Shown here piece after piece: positions 16,812 through 25,318 of a stretch of DNA of 64,000 nucleotides. This stretch comes from Actinomyces sp. oral taxon 170 str. F0386. GTDB taxonomy: Bacteria; Actinomycetota; Actinomycetes; Actinomycetales; Actinomycetaceae. A program made the translations under genes and the position numbers. Numbering within the stretch: position 1 is the first letter of the stretch; each line of letters begins with the position of its first letter. The notes beneath the pieces are model-generated. The model made no database searches and was not told where the DNA came from. It saw only the letters and a program-made list of their open reading frames with translations. The stretch spans positions 39,030-103,029 of the forward strand of contig NZ_GL882506.1 in NCBI RefSeq assembly GCF_000195595.1, read 5' to 3'.

Positions 16812-17453
16812 TTACTCCTCGCGAGCAGCCGCCAGGTGGCGTCCGATGGTCATGCTGCTAAAGCCGAGCCGCTTGGCGATCTCGGCGATGGTCAGGCCCT
16901 GCTGGCGGAGGAGGATCGCCTGGGCACGGTCGTCGTCGGTGAAGCGGTGGCTGCGCTCCAGCCCTGCCTGCCCGCGCAGCCGGTAGACCGTCGAGCGGTT
17001 GACGCCCGTCTGCCGGACGATCTCCTTGACTGAGACGCCGGCGCGGTACAGGTCAATCACCTGCTGGCGCTGCTCGGGTGTGAGCGGCCGGAACTTCGTC
17101 TGCTTGATGCGGTCGACCTTGCGCGGCGACCGTGACACTGTGTCAGGCGCATCACTCTCACCGTTCGGCCGCTCCCCCACGCTGGTGGCCGGTGCGGTGC
17201 ATCGTCGTTGCATGGGCACGCCTTCTGGCTCTGCCGCATCGGGCTCGGGAGAGGCCCCAGGCTCGTCCGCATCGCCCAGCGCGCCATCCGACCCGTCAGT
17301 AGCCGATGGATGCGCTACATTAGGGCCGGTACACACCTGGCCGCCCTCACCGGCGGCCAGCTTCCTTCGAAAGTCCAGCAGCACCATCAGGTTGTTAGAG
17401 TCAATGGTGCGGAGCTGTACTCGCGCCCCAGCTATTCGAACATCGGGGCGCAC
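16812..17453 (-). CDS. Double-HTH protein, recombinase-tail homologue
   Basis: Up to 213 residues from GTG 17453, although an internal ATG at 17387 is possible. The C-terminal half has two helix-turn-helix units of resolvase/insertion-sequence type (LTPEQRQQVIDLYRAGVSVKEI, then FTDDDRAQAILLRQQGLTIAEI). The first 40 residues (VQLRTIDSNNLMVLLDFRRKL) align with the start of the double-HTH gene at the left end of the tRNA-Val element (VALCSSVTRNWQTLLEFARTL). In that element the HTH part is the reading-frame continuation of the recombinase across the attachment site. Here the gene abuts the 5' side of tRNA-Leu, so it may mark the right end of a further element lying to the left. DNA binding is likely; its partner is absent from the window. 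Confidence 0.6.
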   Translation of the reverse strand: MRPDVRIAGARVQLRTIDSNNLMVLLDFRRKLAAGEGGQVCTGPNVAHPSATDGSDGALGDADEPGASPEPDAAEPEGVPMQRRCTAPATSVGERPNGESDAPDTVSRSPRKVDRIKQTKFRPLTPEQRQQVIDLYRAGVSVKEIVRQTGVNRSTVYRLRGQAGLERSHRFTDDDRAQAILLRQQGLTIAEIAKRLGFSSMTIGRHLAAAREE

Positions 17454-17456
17454 CTT

Positions 17457-17541
17457 GCCTCCGTGGTGGAAACGGTAGACACCGCGACCTTAAAAGTCGC
17501 TGCCTACGGGCGTGCGGGTTCGAGTCCCGCCGGGGGCACCA
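17457..17541 (+). tRNA. tRNA-Leu(TAA)
   Basis: A complete class II tRNA. The acceptor arm GCCTCCG pairs with CGGGGGC (one G-T wobble), the anticodon stem GCGAC/GTCGC presents TAA, a long variable arm follows, and the T arm is GCGGG-TTCGAGT-CCCGC. Discriminator A and CCA are encoded (17538-17541). Its 3' end overlaps the last codons of the serine recombinase remnant on the opposite strand. Confidence 0.95.
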
Positions 17542-19102
17542 CAGCATCGCTATACAAACCCTCACCCTGAGAAACAGCCCCGGTGGCCGTCTCAGCCGAG
17601 GACCGTCGCCCACCTCCCATCGAGGTGGGCGTTTTTCGTAGGGCAGCAATCCGCGCCACAGCCCGCAGTCGTGCGCTGGCCAGCTGGTCGAACGGCCGGT
17701 TGAGTCGTGCTTCCAGACAGACATCGCTGCCGGTGTCCGCCACGCGGATAGAGCAGGGCACCTCATCGGCTCGACGCGTTGGCTCATCGCCAGCATCGTC
17801 TACCGTACGTTCACCGCGCTCCTGCTCATCACGGCCACACTGTCCATCAGGTTCGTCACCAGCACCCCTCACACCATCGTCCGCACCATCGTCGTCCTCA
17901 CCCTGCAGGCCACCATGTCCATCACCACCGTCGCCAGGCAGGATGACCCGGCCCTCCTCATCCACCGCTGGATTGACCAGCACCCGCTCGAAGAACACCT
18001 GGTTCAGCTGCTTTCTCAAGTGATCCGGTGCCGCCATATACAGCCGGTAGCAGTCCTCCAGCAGATCCAGCGCCTGCTCCACATGCGCCCGCACCAGCGT
18101 GGCATCCGCCTGGTAAGCATCAAGCTGACGCTGAATTCCCGCCAGCTCTCGCCCCAACCGCTCCTGCTCCTCCTTGAGCAGCTCCAGTGGCACCGCTCCC
18201 GCATAGTGCGCCTGCAGCAGCCTGCGCCGCTCATCCTCCAGATTCGTCCGCCGCACCGTCAGCGACCGAACGCTTCGATCCTTCTCCCCCTCAATTCGCG
18301 CCAGCTCCGCCAGCAGATACCGCTCAATCTCCTGCCGATCCGCCTCACTGACGTACAGCCGCCGATACACCTCCTGCATCTGTGCCTCCACCACCTCAAT
18401 GAGCACCGCCTTGAAGGAGCAGTCATGTAGCCGCTGCCGCCTGGCGCAGATGAAGTAGGGGTACAGCACCCCCTTGCCATTCTTCGTGTTCTGCACCAGC
18501 AGCCGACTACCACACTGCCCACACACCACCGTGCTCTTCAGGAAATGGTTATGCATCCGCTCCCGCTCGCCACTGCGATGGGAACCCAGCACAGCCTGGA
18601 CCGCCTGCCACGTCTCCTCATCCACCAGCGGCTCGTGCCTACCCGCATACTCCACCCCCTGGAACTGCACCACACCCTTGTAGTACGGGTGTCGCAGCAA
18701 GGTATGCAGCCGCCCCTTGGTGATGGGCCGAGCCGGCCTCGTCGGCGTGGCTGGCACATCCAGCCCCAGCCCTGCTAAGTGCTTGGCTAGTTGACTGACT
18801 GTCCAGTTACCGGTCGCATACTCGGAAAAAGCAAGACGAAGCAGGGGAGCCCGCTGCTGGTCGAGCTCCACCGTCCGGACCTCTCTCCCGTTCTCGTCCC
18901 TGGCGCGGACATTCACATACCCCAGCGGTGCCTTCCCCAGCGTCCCACCATTCCTCGCCTTCTCACCCATCCCCTTAATGACCTCATTAGCCAGGTTCCG
19001 CGAGTAGAACTCAGCGATGGAGCTCATAATGCTGTGGAGGAGCATACCGCCAAGGGGGATCGACTTTGCATCCTCTGAATCTCCAGCCAAGCATATGGAC
19101 AA
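17504..19102 (-). pseudogene. Large serine recombinase lacking its catalytic domain
   Basis: From about 19059 down to 17504 the protein follows the intact recombinase at 27780-29894: GGMLLHSIMSSIAEFYSRN, a recombinase domain (NGGTLGKAPLGYVNV), a zinc ribbon (VCGQCGSRLLV, later C-ARRQRLHDC), a coiled-coil part and a low-complexity tail. Everything before GGMLLH, including the resolvase domain with the active-site Ser, is missing. The IS5-like element starts at 19104, right beside the break. The last codons read GEGLYSDAVVPPAGLEPARP, where PAGLEPARP is antisense tRNA-Leu. The gene was thus the integrase of an element inserted at the 3' end of tRNA-Leu and cannot catalyse recombination now. Confidence 0.85.
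17607..17636 (+). terminator. Terminator of tRNA-Leu, inside recombinase remnant
   Basis: A 10-bp stem (cgcccacctc / gaggtgggcg) with a 5-base loop is followed by TTTTT, a good Rho-independent terminator on the plus strand, 66 bases after the tRNA. It lies within the coding region of the recombinase on the other strand, so the integrated DNA supplies the tRNA terminator. Confidence 0.75.
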
Positions 19103-19103
19103 T

Positions 19104-20013
19104 GAGGCTTATTCATAGGGGTGTTTAGGATGTTTTGTTGGTAATAGCGTGTCGCTAAGCAGGGTGGCGGCTTGCTCTTGAGAGAATCTTTGGTGCTTAA
19201 GCCAATTCAATCAGGAAGCAAACCGCCATGACGAATAGTAGCACGAGAATCCCTCGGTGTGAGGTTATGGGCCTGTGCGAGGCCATTCACGCTTCCGGCC
19301 GTCTGCCGGTCTTCGGGGCGAGGGTGCTGGGGCTGTTCCTGTGCGTGCGCCTGACCCTGACCTACCTGCGCCACAACCTGCCCCAGGAGCTGCTCGCCGA
19401 GCTCTACGGCGTCTCCCAAGCCACCGTCTCCCGCGTCATCAGCACCTACACGCCCCTGATCGCCGCATGCCTGAACGGCAATGTTCCAACGGTGGAGGAC
19501 CTGGACCCCACGGCCCAGCTGATCATCGACGGCACCCTGCTTCAGTGCTGGTCCTGGGCTGATCATCCTGAGCTGTACTCCGGTAAGCACAAGACCACAG
19601 GTCTGAACGTCCAGGTCGCCTGCACCCCCTCAGGGACCCTGCCCTGGGTCTCCGACCCCCAGGGCGGATGCACGCACGACGCTGAGGCGCTGCGCCGCTG
19701 CGGCCTGCTCGACGTACCGGCCACCGACCTACCCGACGGGACACCACCACCACGCCATATTGGCGACAAGGGGTACATCGGACTGGGCATGATCACCCCA
19801 AAGAGAAAACAACCACACCTGCCGCTCCACCCAGACGACAAGACCTACAACAAAACCGTCAACCAGATCCGCTACAAGATCGAGCAAGTCATCGCCAACA
19901 TCAAAACATGGAGAGTCCTGCACACCGGCTACAGAAGACCACTAGACACCTTCCCGAAAACCATCACCGCCATCCTCGGACTCATATTCACATACACCCC
20001 ATGAATAACCCTC
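19104..20013 (+). mobile_element. IS5-family insertion sequence, about 910 bp
   Basis: Imperfect terminal inverted repeats of about 20 bases begin GAGGCTTATTCAT on the left (19104) and GAGGGTTATTCAT on the right strand (ending 20013). The flanks aat (19101-19103) and aat (20014-20016) look like a 3-bp target duplication. One transposase gene is enclosed. The insertion lies at the broken end of the recombinase remnant. Confidence 0.8.
19228..20004 (+). CDS. IS5-family DDE transposase
   Basis: A 258-residue transposase starting at ATG 19228. An N-terminal HTH_Tnp_4-like domain (LTYLRHNLPQELLAELYGVSQ, then TVSRVIS) is followed by a DDE_Tnp_4 domain: first Asp in IIDGTLL, second in GDKGYIG, and the Glu in the C-terminal KIEQVIANIK helix. 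GKHKTTGLNVQV is typical of the family. It fills most of the 910-bp element and seems complete, so the element may be active. Confidence 0.85.
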   Translation: MTNSSTRIPRCEVMGLCEAIHASGRLPVFGARVLGLFLCVRLTLTYLRHNLPQELLAELYGVSQATVSRVISTYTPLIAACLNGNVPTVEDLDPTAQLIIDGTLLQCWSWADHPELYSGKHKTTGLNVQVACTPSGTLPWVSDPQGGCTHDAEALRRCGLLDVPATDLPDGTPPPRHIGDKGYIGLGMITPKRKQPHLPLHPDDKTYNKTVNQIRYKIEQVIANIKTWRVLHTGYRRPLDTFPKTITAILGLIFTYTP

Positions 20014-20070
20014 AATCTCTGCAAACTCAATCTCCCAATAAAACACCGTGCGACGGACATAGCAACATTG

Positions 20071-20247
20071 TTATTCGTCAGCCGCCTCAGACAGACGCTC
20101 CTCAAATGAAGCGTTCATCACAGTAGCTATGCCAATACCTGAAACATCCCACTCAAAAATCTGGCAGCACCCTGCAAATTTCCCCCTCCACTTGACGTCA
20201 TCTATCAGCAGGCGCAAGGTGACCCACCCACGCCTTCTTTCGCTACA
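20071..20247 (-). pseudogene. C-terminal fragment of an unknown protein
   Basis: A 58-codon open frame without a clear start ends at 20071. The translation (WVTLRLLIDDVKWRGKF, then IFEWDVSGIGIATV, ending LSEAADE) has alternating strands and charges like the end of a genuine folded protein rather than a shadow frame. A stop precedes it at about 20248. It sits between the IS and the MFS gene in a region disturbed by element decay. I do not recognise the family. Confidence 0.3.
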
Positions 20248-20329
20248 TCACTGTAATAAACATCACGACACACATTCGACACCAACCACAACAATTGATT
20301 GAACGGCACATAAATGATACCGTAGAAAT

Positions 20330-21472
20330 ATGAATACATTACCTTCATCCAACTCAGTAAAGTTACTTATACCACTAACCATGGCGACATTCGTGGTAGG
20401 TACCGACACCTTCATTATTGCTGGCCTACTGGGGAACATTTCTTCAGACCTTCACGTACCAACAACATCGGCAGCACAGCTTGTGACGGTCTTTAGTATA
20501 GTGTTCGCCGTCTGCGCGCCTGTACTCGGCGCCTTAACAGCTAACTGGAGGCGTGACACAGCCCTGACTTTTGGTCTGTCGCTGTTCACCATCGGCAACG
20601 TCTTGACGGCGCTTTCTCCTACCTTTGCGATAGCGCTATTTTCGCGAGTCGTTGCTGCAGCAGGGGCGAGCTTTGTTACACCGTGCGCATCTGCCATCAC
20701 CATCGCCACCACACCTAAAGAGCGTCAGGGACGCGCGCTGGCACTTGTCATGGGCGGACTCACGACCGCGACTGCGATCGGTGTTCCGCTTGGACTGGTT
20801 ATTGGAGCTCTCAACTGGCGCTACACCATGTGGTCGCTTGTCATCCTGGGGAGCGTCGCTCTTACATGGATTCGAGCAAAAGTTCAGCCAGTGCAGCTCC
20901 CTGCAGCAACGCTCATGGATCGTTTGCGGCCTCTTTCGGACATGCGAGTACTAGCCATCGTTGCAACGACCATTCTTGTTGTCGGCGCCAGCATGCAGCC
21001 GTTCACCTATGCGCAAGTGGTATCCAAGGCCACAGGAACGCTATTGATTATTTCCCTTGGACTGTTCGGCGTGTGCAACCTCATTGGTAATTTCAGCGCT
21101 GGGAAGATCAGCGATGCACGCGGCCCACTCGTATGTGTCTTCGTCTGCATCCTCGGCTTGATTCCGACGCTCGCATTAGAGCCCTTGGGCTTTGCGGCCG
21201 GCCTGGCACCTCTTATGCTGGCCATCAACGGTTTCTTTGTCGGGATGTTCACCGTGCCACAGCAAGCACGTATCGTGAAGCTTGACCCGAACTCCGCTCC
21301 GCTCCTCCTCGGATTACTGTCATCTGCGGTCTATGTCGGCTTTGCTGTAGCAAGTTCAACAGGCAAGCTGGTCATTGACAATTTCGGCTCGGGATACGTC
21401 TCATGGGTAGCTACGGCGATATTGATTATTCCGCTGCTGTTGGCGATGCTCGGACGAAAGACACAAGCATGA
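20330..21472 (+). CDS. MFS transporter (DHA1-type exporter)
   Basis: This 380-residue protein has about 12 membrane helices and the loop 2-3 motif in altered form (GALTANWRRDTAL). The antiporter-type segment in helix 5 reads GVPLGLVIGALNWRYTMWSL. This is the pattern of DHA1 drug or sugar efflux proteins (arabinose or chloramphenicol exporter-like). The start at ATG 20330 is preceded by AT-rich DNA. It is probably monocistronic; the following aminotransferase gene starts 171 bases later with its own ribosome binding site. The substrate cannot be told from sequence. Composition is a little lower in GC than the backbone. Confidence 0.8.
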   Translation: MNTLPSSNSVKLLIPLTMATFVVGTDTFIIAGLLGNISSDLHVPTTSAAQLVTVFSIVFAVCAPVLGALTANWRRDTALTFGLSLFTIGNVLTALSPTFAIALFSRVVAAAGASFVTPCASAITIATTPKERQGRALALVMGGLTTATAIGVPLGLVIGALNWRYTMWSLVILGSVALTWIRAKVQPVQLPAATLMDRLRPLSDMRVLAIVATTILVVGASMQPFTYAQVVSKATGTLLIISLGLFGVCNLIGNFSAGKISDARGPLVCVFVCILGLIPTLALEPLGFAAGLAPLMLAINGFFVGMFTVPQQARIVKLDPNSAPLLLGLLSSAVYVGFAVASSTGKLVIDNFGSGYVSWVATAILIIPLLLAMLGRKTQA

Positions 21473-21643
21473 GATCGCAGCCCCCGGGCACTGATCGATA
21501 CCAACACTTGAGACGCACAACATCGTCGCTGGCAAACCCTCACCGCCGGTTCTCGAAGCATCGGCGCCCCTCATGAAACCATTGCCTTCCCGACATGAGA
21601 AGGTGGACACTGGCCCTGTCCTCCCCTGCATCAAGGAGCCGTC

Positions 21644-22816
21644 ATGAAGATCGCTGCCCGGGCCAAGGCCGCTCAGCCCTTCCACGCGATGAGCATCGGC
21701 GAACGCGCTGGAATCCTCCAGGCCGAAGGCCGCTCTATCGCCAAGCTCAGCCTGGGTGAACCTGATTTCGGTGCACCTCCCGCGGTCCGCGAGGAGATGC
21801 GCCGCGTGATGGACGGCCGGTCACTGCCCTACTCCCCCGCTCTGGGACTGCTCGCGTTGCGTGAGGCCATTGCGGACTTCTACCGGGACAGGCACGGTAT
21901 AGAGGTCGATCCCAGCCGGATCGTCGTGACGACCGGTGCGTCGTCGGCGCTTCTGCTGGTGGCCACCGCAACCACGGAGCCGGGCGACGACGTCGTCATT
22001 GCAGATCCGTCCTATCCCTGCAACCGTCAGCTGGTGGAGACCTACGGGGGCCGGATCGTTCCGGTATCCACCAGTCCTGCCAGCCGTTACCAGATGGATC
22101 GGGCCTCTGCCGAGGCGGCGTGGACTCCGCAGACGAGCGCGGTGATGCTAGCGACACCGTCCAATCCCACCGGCACATCGATTCCCCTCGAGGAGATGGC
22201 ATCGATCTGCGCACTGGCGCGCGAACGCAGTGCCTGGCGGATCGTCGACGAGATCTACCTGGGTCTGGCCGATCCCGATGACGATGGCACGCCGGCGCAC
22301 AGTGTTCTGGAGACCGATCCTGAGGCGATCGTTATCAACTCGTTCTCCAAGTACTTCGGGATGACGGGGTGGCGCCTGGGCTGGGCGATCCTTCCTGAGG
22401 AGCTGGTGCAATCCGCTGAGAACCTGGCGGTCAACTACTTCCTCTGCGCTTCGACGCCTATTCAGCAAGCTGCGCTGGCGGCCTTCTCCCCCGAGTCCAT
22501 TTCTGTATGCGAGGAGCGCCGGCGAGAGCTTCTTGCTCGCAGGAGCATCGTGCTCGACGGGCTGCAGCGCATCGGCCTGCCCGTACCGGTACTACCCGAT
22601 GGTGCCTTCTACATCTACTTCGACGTATCCTCCACAGGGCTCGATGCCCAGACCTTCTGTCACCGTGCTCTGGAGGAGGCGTCTGTCGCCCTGACTCCAG
22701 GAACGGACTTCTCCACGACGACTGCCAGCACCCATGTGCGGTTGTCCTACGCAGCATCCCGAGACGAGCTGCACGAGGGGACGCAACGTCTCGAAAAATT
22801 CATACACAGTTTGTAA
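21644..22816 (+). CDS. Class I/II PLP-dependent aminotransferase
   Basis: A 390-residue fold-type I aminotransferase with an aaggagc ribosome binding site before ATG 21644. It shows SLGEPDFGAP near the start, the substrate segment ATPSNPTGTSIP, IVDEIYLGL with the cofactor Asp and Tyr, and the PLP lysine in NSFSKYFGMTGWRLGW. The C-terminal Arg segment (THVRLSYA) binds the substrate carboxylate. It belongs to the AspC/DapC-like group, so it probably transfers amino groups between an amino acid and 2-oxoglutarate. The exact substrate is uncertain. No pathway genes adjoin it. Confidence 0.85.
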   Translation: MKIAARAKAAQPFHAMSIGERAGILQAEGRSIAKLSLGEPDFGAPPAVREEMRRVMDGRSLPYSPALGLLALREAIADFYRDRHGIEVDPSRIVVTTGASSALLLVATATTEPGDDVVIADPSYPCNRQLVETYGGRIVPVSTSPASRYQMDRASAEAAWTPQTSAVMLATPSNPTGTSIPLEEMASICALARERSAWRIVDEIYLGLADPDDDGTPAHSVLETDPEAIVINSFSKYFGMTGWRLGWAILPEELVQSAENLAVNYFLCASTPIQQAALAAFSPESISVCEERRRELLARRSIVLDGLQRIGLPVPVLPDGAFYIYFDVSSTGLDAQTFCHRALEEASVALTPGTDFSTTTASTHVRLSYAASRDELHEGTQRLEKFIHSL

Positions 22817-22904
22817 ATAAACAGGCATTCAATCCAATAACAGTTGGACCACCTCTGCGACTGCATTTGGTACTCGCCTGTTTGTATGCTGCACAATAGT
22901 CTTC

Positions 22905-23949
22905 ATGTCCTCGCAGGTTCTGCTTCTTTTTGCTGTACTCATGATTTTTGGAGCGTTCTACATCGCGGAGATCTTCAGGGCAATCCTTCAGAAAATTAGG
23001 TTACGTCAGGATAAAACCGCTTCCACCCCTCACCAGGGTGAGGAGTCCACATGGAACGAGCTCACCGCGCACCACCGCCCCCGTCAGAGGCTGCAAGTCC
23101 ACGGTGTTCGCTGCAGCAGGCCCGCACGAGCGGCTTGCAGCACTCTCAGCGCCGTACGCCCTGTGCCACCAGGATCCGTGGGACCGCCTGACCTGCTCCG
23201 CCCCCGAGGACACGCGAGCCATGCTTGCTCGTGACTGGGGAGTGCGTTCCCGCATTGATCTCCTTACCCAGATCTTCTGGCTGGCCACGTCCGGCCACCG
23301 AAGCGACTTCGACGAGGAGCGAGCCCGATGGAGCAACACCTCGCTGGCGGAGGCCGAGCGCTACGAGCTGCGAGGCACGTCCGAGTCATCCCAGAACGCC
23401 GCCGAGACGCTGTGGCGCCTGGAGCGCATGCGCAGCAACGACCGGGGCATCCGGAACGTGGACTTCTCGGCCTGGGACCTGGTGCGCGCCGCCATGCTGA
23501 CGCGGTGCGGATTCGCGCTGAGCTGGTTGACGGAGGACGAGGCCTGGGACACGCTCGCACTGCTGGATCGAGCACTGAGAGAACGCTATCGGAGCTGGAC
23601 ACAGGCGTGGGAGTCATTCCGGCTGACACGCTGGTACTGGAACTCCGAGAGCGGCGAGGGCGAGCACGCCAATGATCTTCACGACCTCAACCGCTCGCTG
23701 GTTCTTCTCGGCTCAGATGGACCATGGGGGCTCGTAGCCTGGGAGATCGACACCCCCGAGCCCTCGCTCCTGATCCTGGACGATCTCCTTGACGTCGGCG
23801 TCGCCGCGCCGCTGAGCGCAGGCGAGCGGGAGCGCGCCACTCAGTGGGAGCGCTGGATCAATGATCAGGTCGTTCTCCGAAGGCAGCGCCGTCTCCAACA
23901 ATTCGGCACCCATCCCAAGTGGCGTCACCGGTTCACGAAAGGCCTTTGA
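22905..23949 (+). CDS. DUF1266 protein, possibly frameshifted
   Basis: From ATG 22905 one frame encodes a membrane helix (LLLFAVLMIFGAFYIAEIF) and a charged stretch, then runs out of sense by about 23100. The DUF1266 domain is in another frame from about 23104 to the stop at 23949 (LARDWGVRSRIDLLTQIFWL, ATSGHRSDF, then AWDLVRAAML and MTRWYWNSE-like aromatic segments). Either the gene carries a frameshift near 23080-23100, or two products exist, the second starting at GTG 23104 (about 281 aa). DUF1266 proteins are of unknown function, often linked with contact-dependent or antiphage loci. Confidence 0.6.
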
Positions 23950-24029
23950 TGCGCACCACGACGGCGATGTCGCGTGGCGATCCGCCTGGCCTTCGCCGTC
24001 GCACCGAGCTGGTAAGGAACAGACTGCTC

Positions 24030-24230
24030 TTACCCGTGTTTGTCGACCAACATCTCCACAGCCTTAGCGGCTCTGCGTTGGCGGGTCTCGGCACGTTTCG
24101 CCTCACCGATCCAGCGCAGGTACTCGTTCTGGTGCGATGAAGGCAGGGCGGCGAATATCTTCTCCGCCGTCTCGTTCCCCGATAGCGCCTCTGCCAGCTC
24201 CGCCGGGATTCCCGTCTGCTCGTTACTCAT
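24030..24230 (-). CDS. YdeI/OmpD-associated family short protein
   Basis: This 66-residue protein starts at ATG 24230 with a strong ggaggag ribosome binding site. It corresponds to the C-terminal domain of the YdeI/OmpD-associated (bacteriocin-protection) family: IPAELAEALSGN, a helix ending IGEAKRAETRQRR and a final VEMLVD segment. Stand-alone versions of this size are common in actinobacteria. The function is not established. It lies just outside the left attachment repeat of the tRNA-Val element and so belongs to the host backbone, which originally joined it to tRNA-Val. Confidence 0.7.
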   Translation of the reverse strand: MSNEQTGIPAELAEALSGNETAEKIFAALPSSHQNEYLRWIGEAKRAETRQRRAAKAVEMLVDKHG

Positions 24231-24270
24231 TCTGTCTCCTCCGAATAATCGGCAGACTGCCACACGGTCC

Positions 24271-24298
24271 AAGGGGTCGTATACGGAGCTTGTGGTGG
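24271..24298. repeat. Left attachment repeat (attL-like)
   Basis: The sequence matches 29829-29856 at 27 of 28 positions (G instead of T at the sixth base). The shared core includes tcgtatacggagcttgtggt. It is read in the same codon phase (KGSYTELVV) as the other copy. Confidence 0.85.
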
Positions 24299-24741
24299 CT
24301 CTCTGCTCGTCCGTGACCAGGAACTGGCAGACACTACTGGAGTTCGCCAGGACGTTGCCGCCCGACGACGGAGACACTACAGCCACGACGACCACCATAG
24401 CCACTCCCCCGCCTCAGCGCCTCCGCCAGCATCACACCCGCCTTACGCCAGCGCAGAAGGACGAGGTGATCACTCTGTACCAGCAGGGCGTACCGGTGCG
24501 CGAGATTTGCCAGCGCTATGGCATCAGCAGGCAACAGGTCAGCGACCTCCGCAATGCCCGCGGTATCCCCCGTCGGCCGTGTGGCCTGAGTGATGAGCAG
24601 AAGCATCAGGCCGAGCAGCACTATCTCGCTGGCCGGTCCTGTGCCGCCATCGGCCGCCAGTTCGGCGTGCATGCCGAGACCGTCCGTCGCTATCTCCGCA
24701 CCACCGGCGTCGCCCTGCGCGCCAGACCCGGCGCGGCATGA
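24295..24741 (+). CDS. Double-HTH protein, detached C-terminal part of recombinase
   Basis: The frame is open from upstream through the attachment repeat. GTG 24295, preceded by GGAG at 24285-24288 inside the repeat, is the most likely start in the integrated state, giving 148 residues. Two HTH units are seen: LTPAQKDEVITLYQQGVPVREI with a recognition helix RQQVSDL, and a second unit with AAIGRQFGVHAETVRRYL. A Thr-rich linker precedes them. It is homologous to the gene at 16812-17453. Because the frame crosses the repeat in phase with the recombinase gene, excision would join it to the recombinase C-terminus. A role as DNA-binding tail or directionality factor is inference. Confidence 0.65.
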   Translation: MALCSSVTRNWQTLLEFARTLPPDDGDTTATTTTIATPPPQRLRQHHTRLTPAQKDEVITLYQQGVPVREICQRYGISRQQVSDLRNARGIPRRPCGLSDEQKHQAEQHYLAGRSCAAIGRQFGVHAETVRRYLRTTGVALRARPGAA

Positions 24742-24834
24742 GCAAGGAGCCACAGCATCAGCACTGGGCAGAAAGTTCCCGGCAGACGGCATACCTATCG
24801 CCAGCGGGAAAACCGGCAGTCCACCCCGCCCCCC

Positions 24835-25191
24835 TCACCCCTCATCCTCCACGTACCGTGCTAGCGCACTCACCAGCCGACGGGCACTCTCCAGGGTGAT
24901 GTAAAGGCCATGAGCGCGGGAGCCGTCGCCTATGTAGAACCAGGTGTCGCTGTCGTGTGGGCATTGGTAGCGCACTAGGGTGAGTTCGGTGGCGGTGGGG
25001 TGATGGAGGATGGTGCCAGTCTCATTGGTGGTGCGTTCTAGGGCGATGCAGGGTATGAGGGATGGGGTGGCTTCGTGGAGGTGGTCGTCATCTTTGTCTG
25101 GTGCATCGGCGTCGTGGCCGATGCACCAGGCTGGGCAGTTGGTGGTTGGTGGTGTGTTGTTCTCCTCGGTGTGGTCTGCTGGTGTTGCCAT
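24835..25191 (-). CDS. DUF6907-like protein
   Basis: ATG 25191 with a ggggaga ribosome binding site gives 118 residues; the open frame upstream of it is low-complexity and probably not coding. The motif CPAWCIGHDADAPDKDDDH, with Cys and His suited to bind a metal, then a strand part and a final LESARRLVSALARYVEDE helix, match the DUF6907 pattern common in Streptomyces plasmids and integrative elements. Function is unknown. As cargo near the left end of the element it may be regulatory or accessory. Confidence 0.55.
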   Translation of the reverse strand: MATPADHTEENNTPPTTNCPAWCIGHDADAPDKDDDHLHEATPSLIPCIALERTTNETGTILHHPTATELTLVRYQCPHDSDTWFYIGDGSRAHGLYITLESARRLVSALARYVEDEG

Positions 25192-25318
25192 TGGTCTCCC
25201 CTTTCTTGCCCTTTGGTGTGTGGTAGGGCTGTTAGGGGGAGTGTGAAGCGGAGGGTGGGAGGAGATGGAAGGTGGAGGGCTGAGGGAGAACGAGGACGAT
25301 GAACGATTGTGCTCTACT

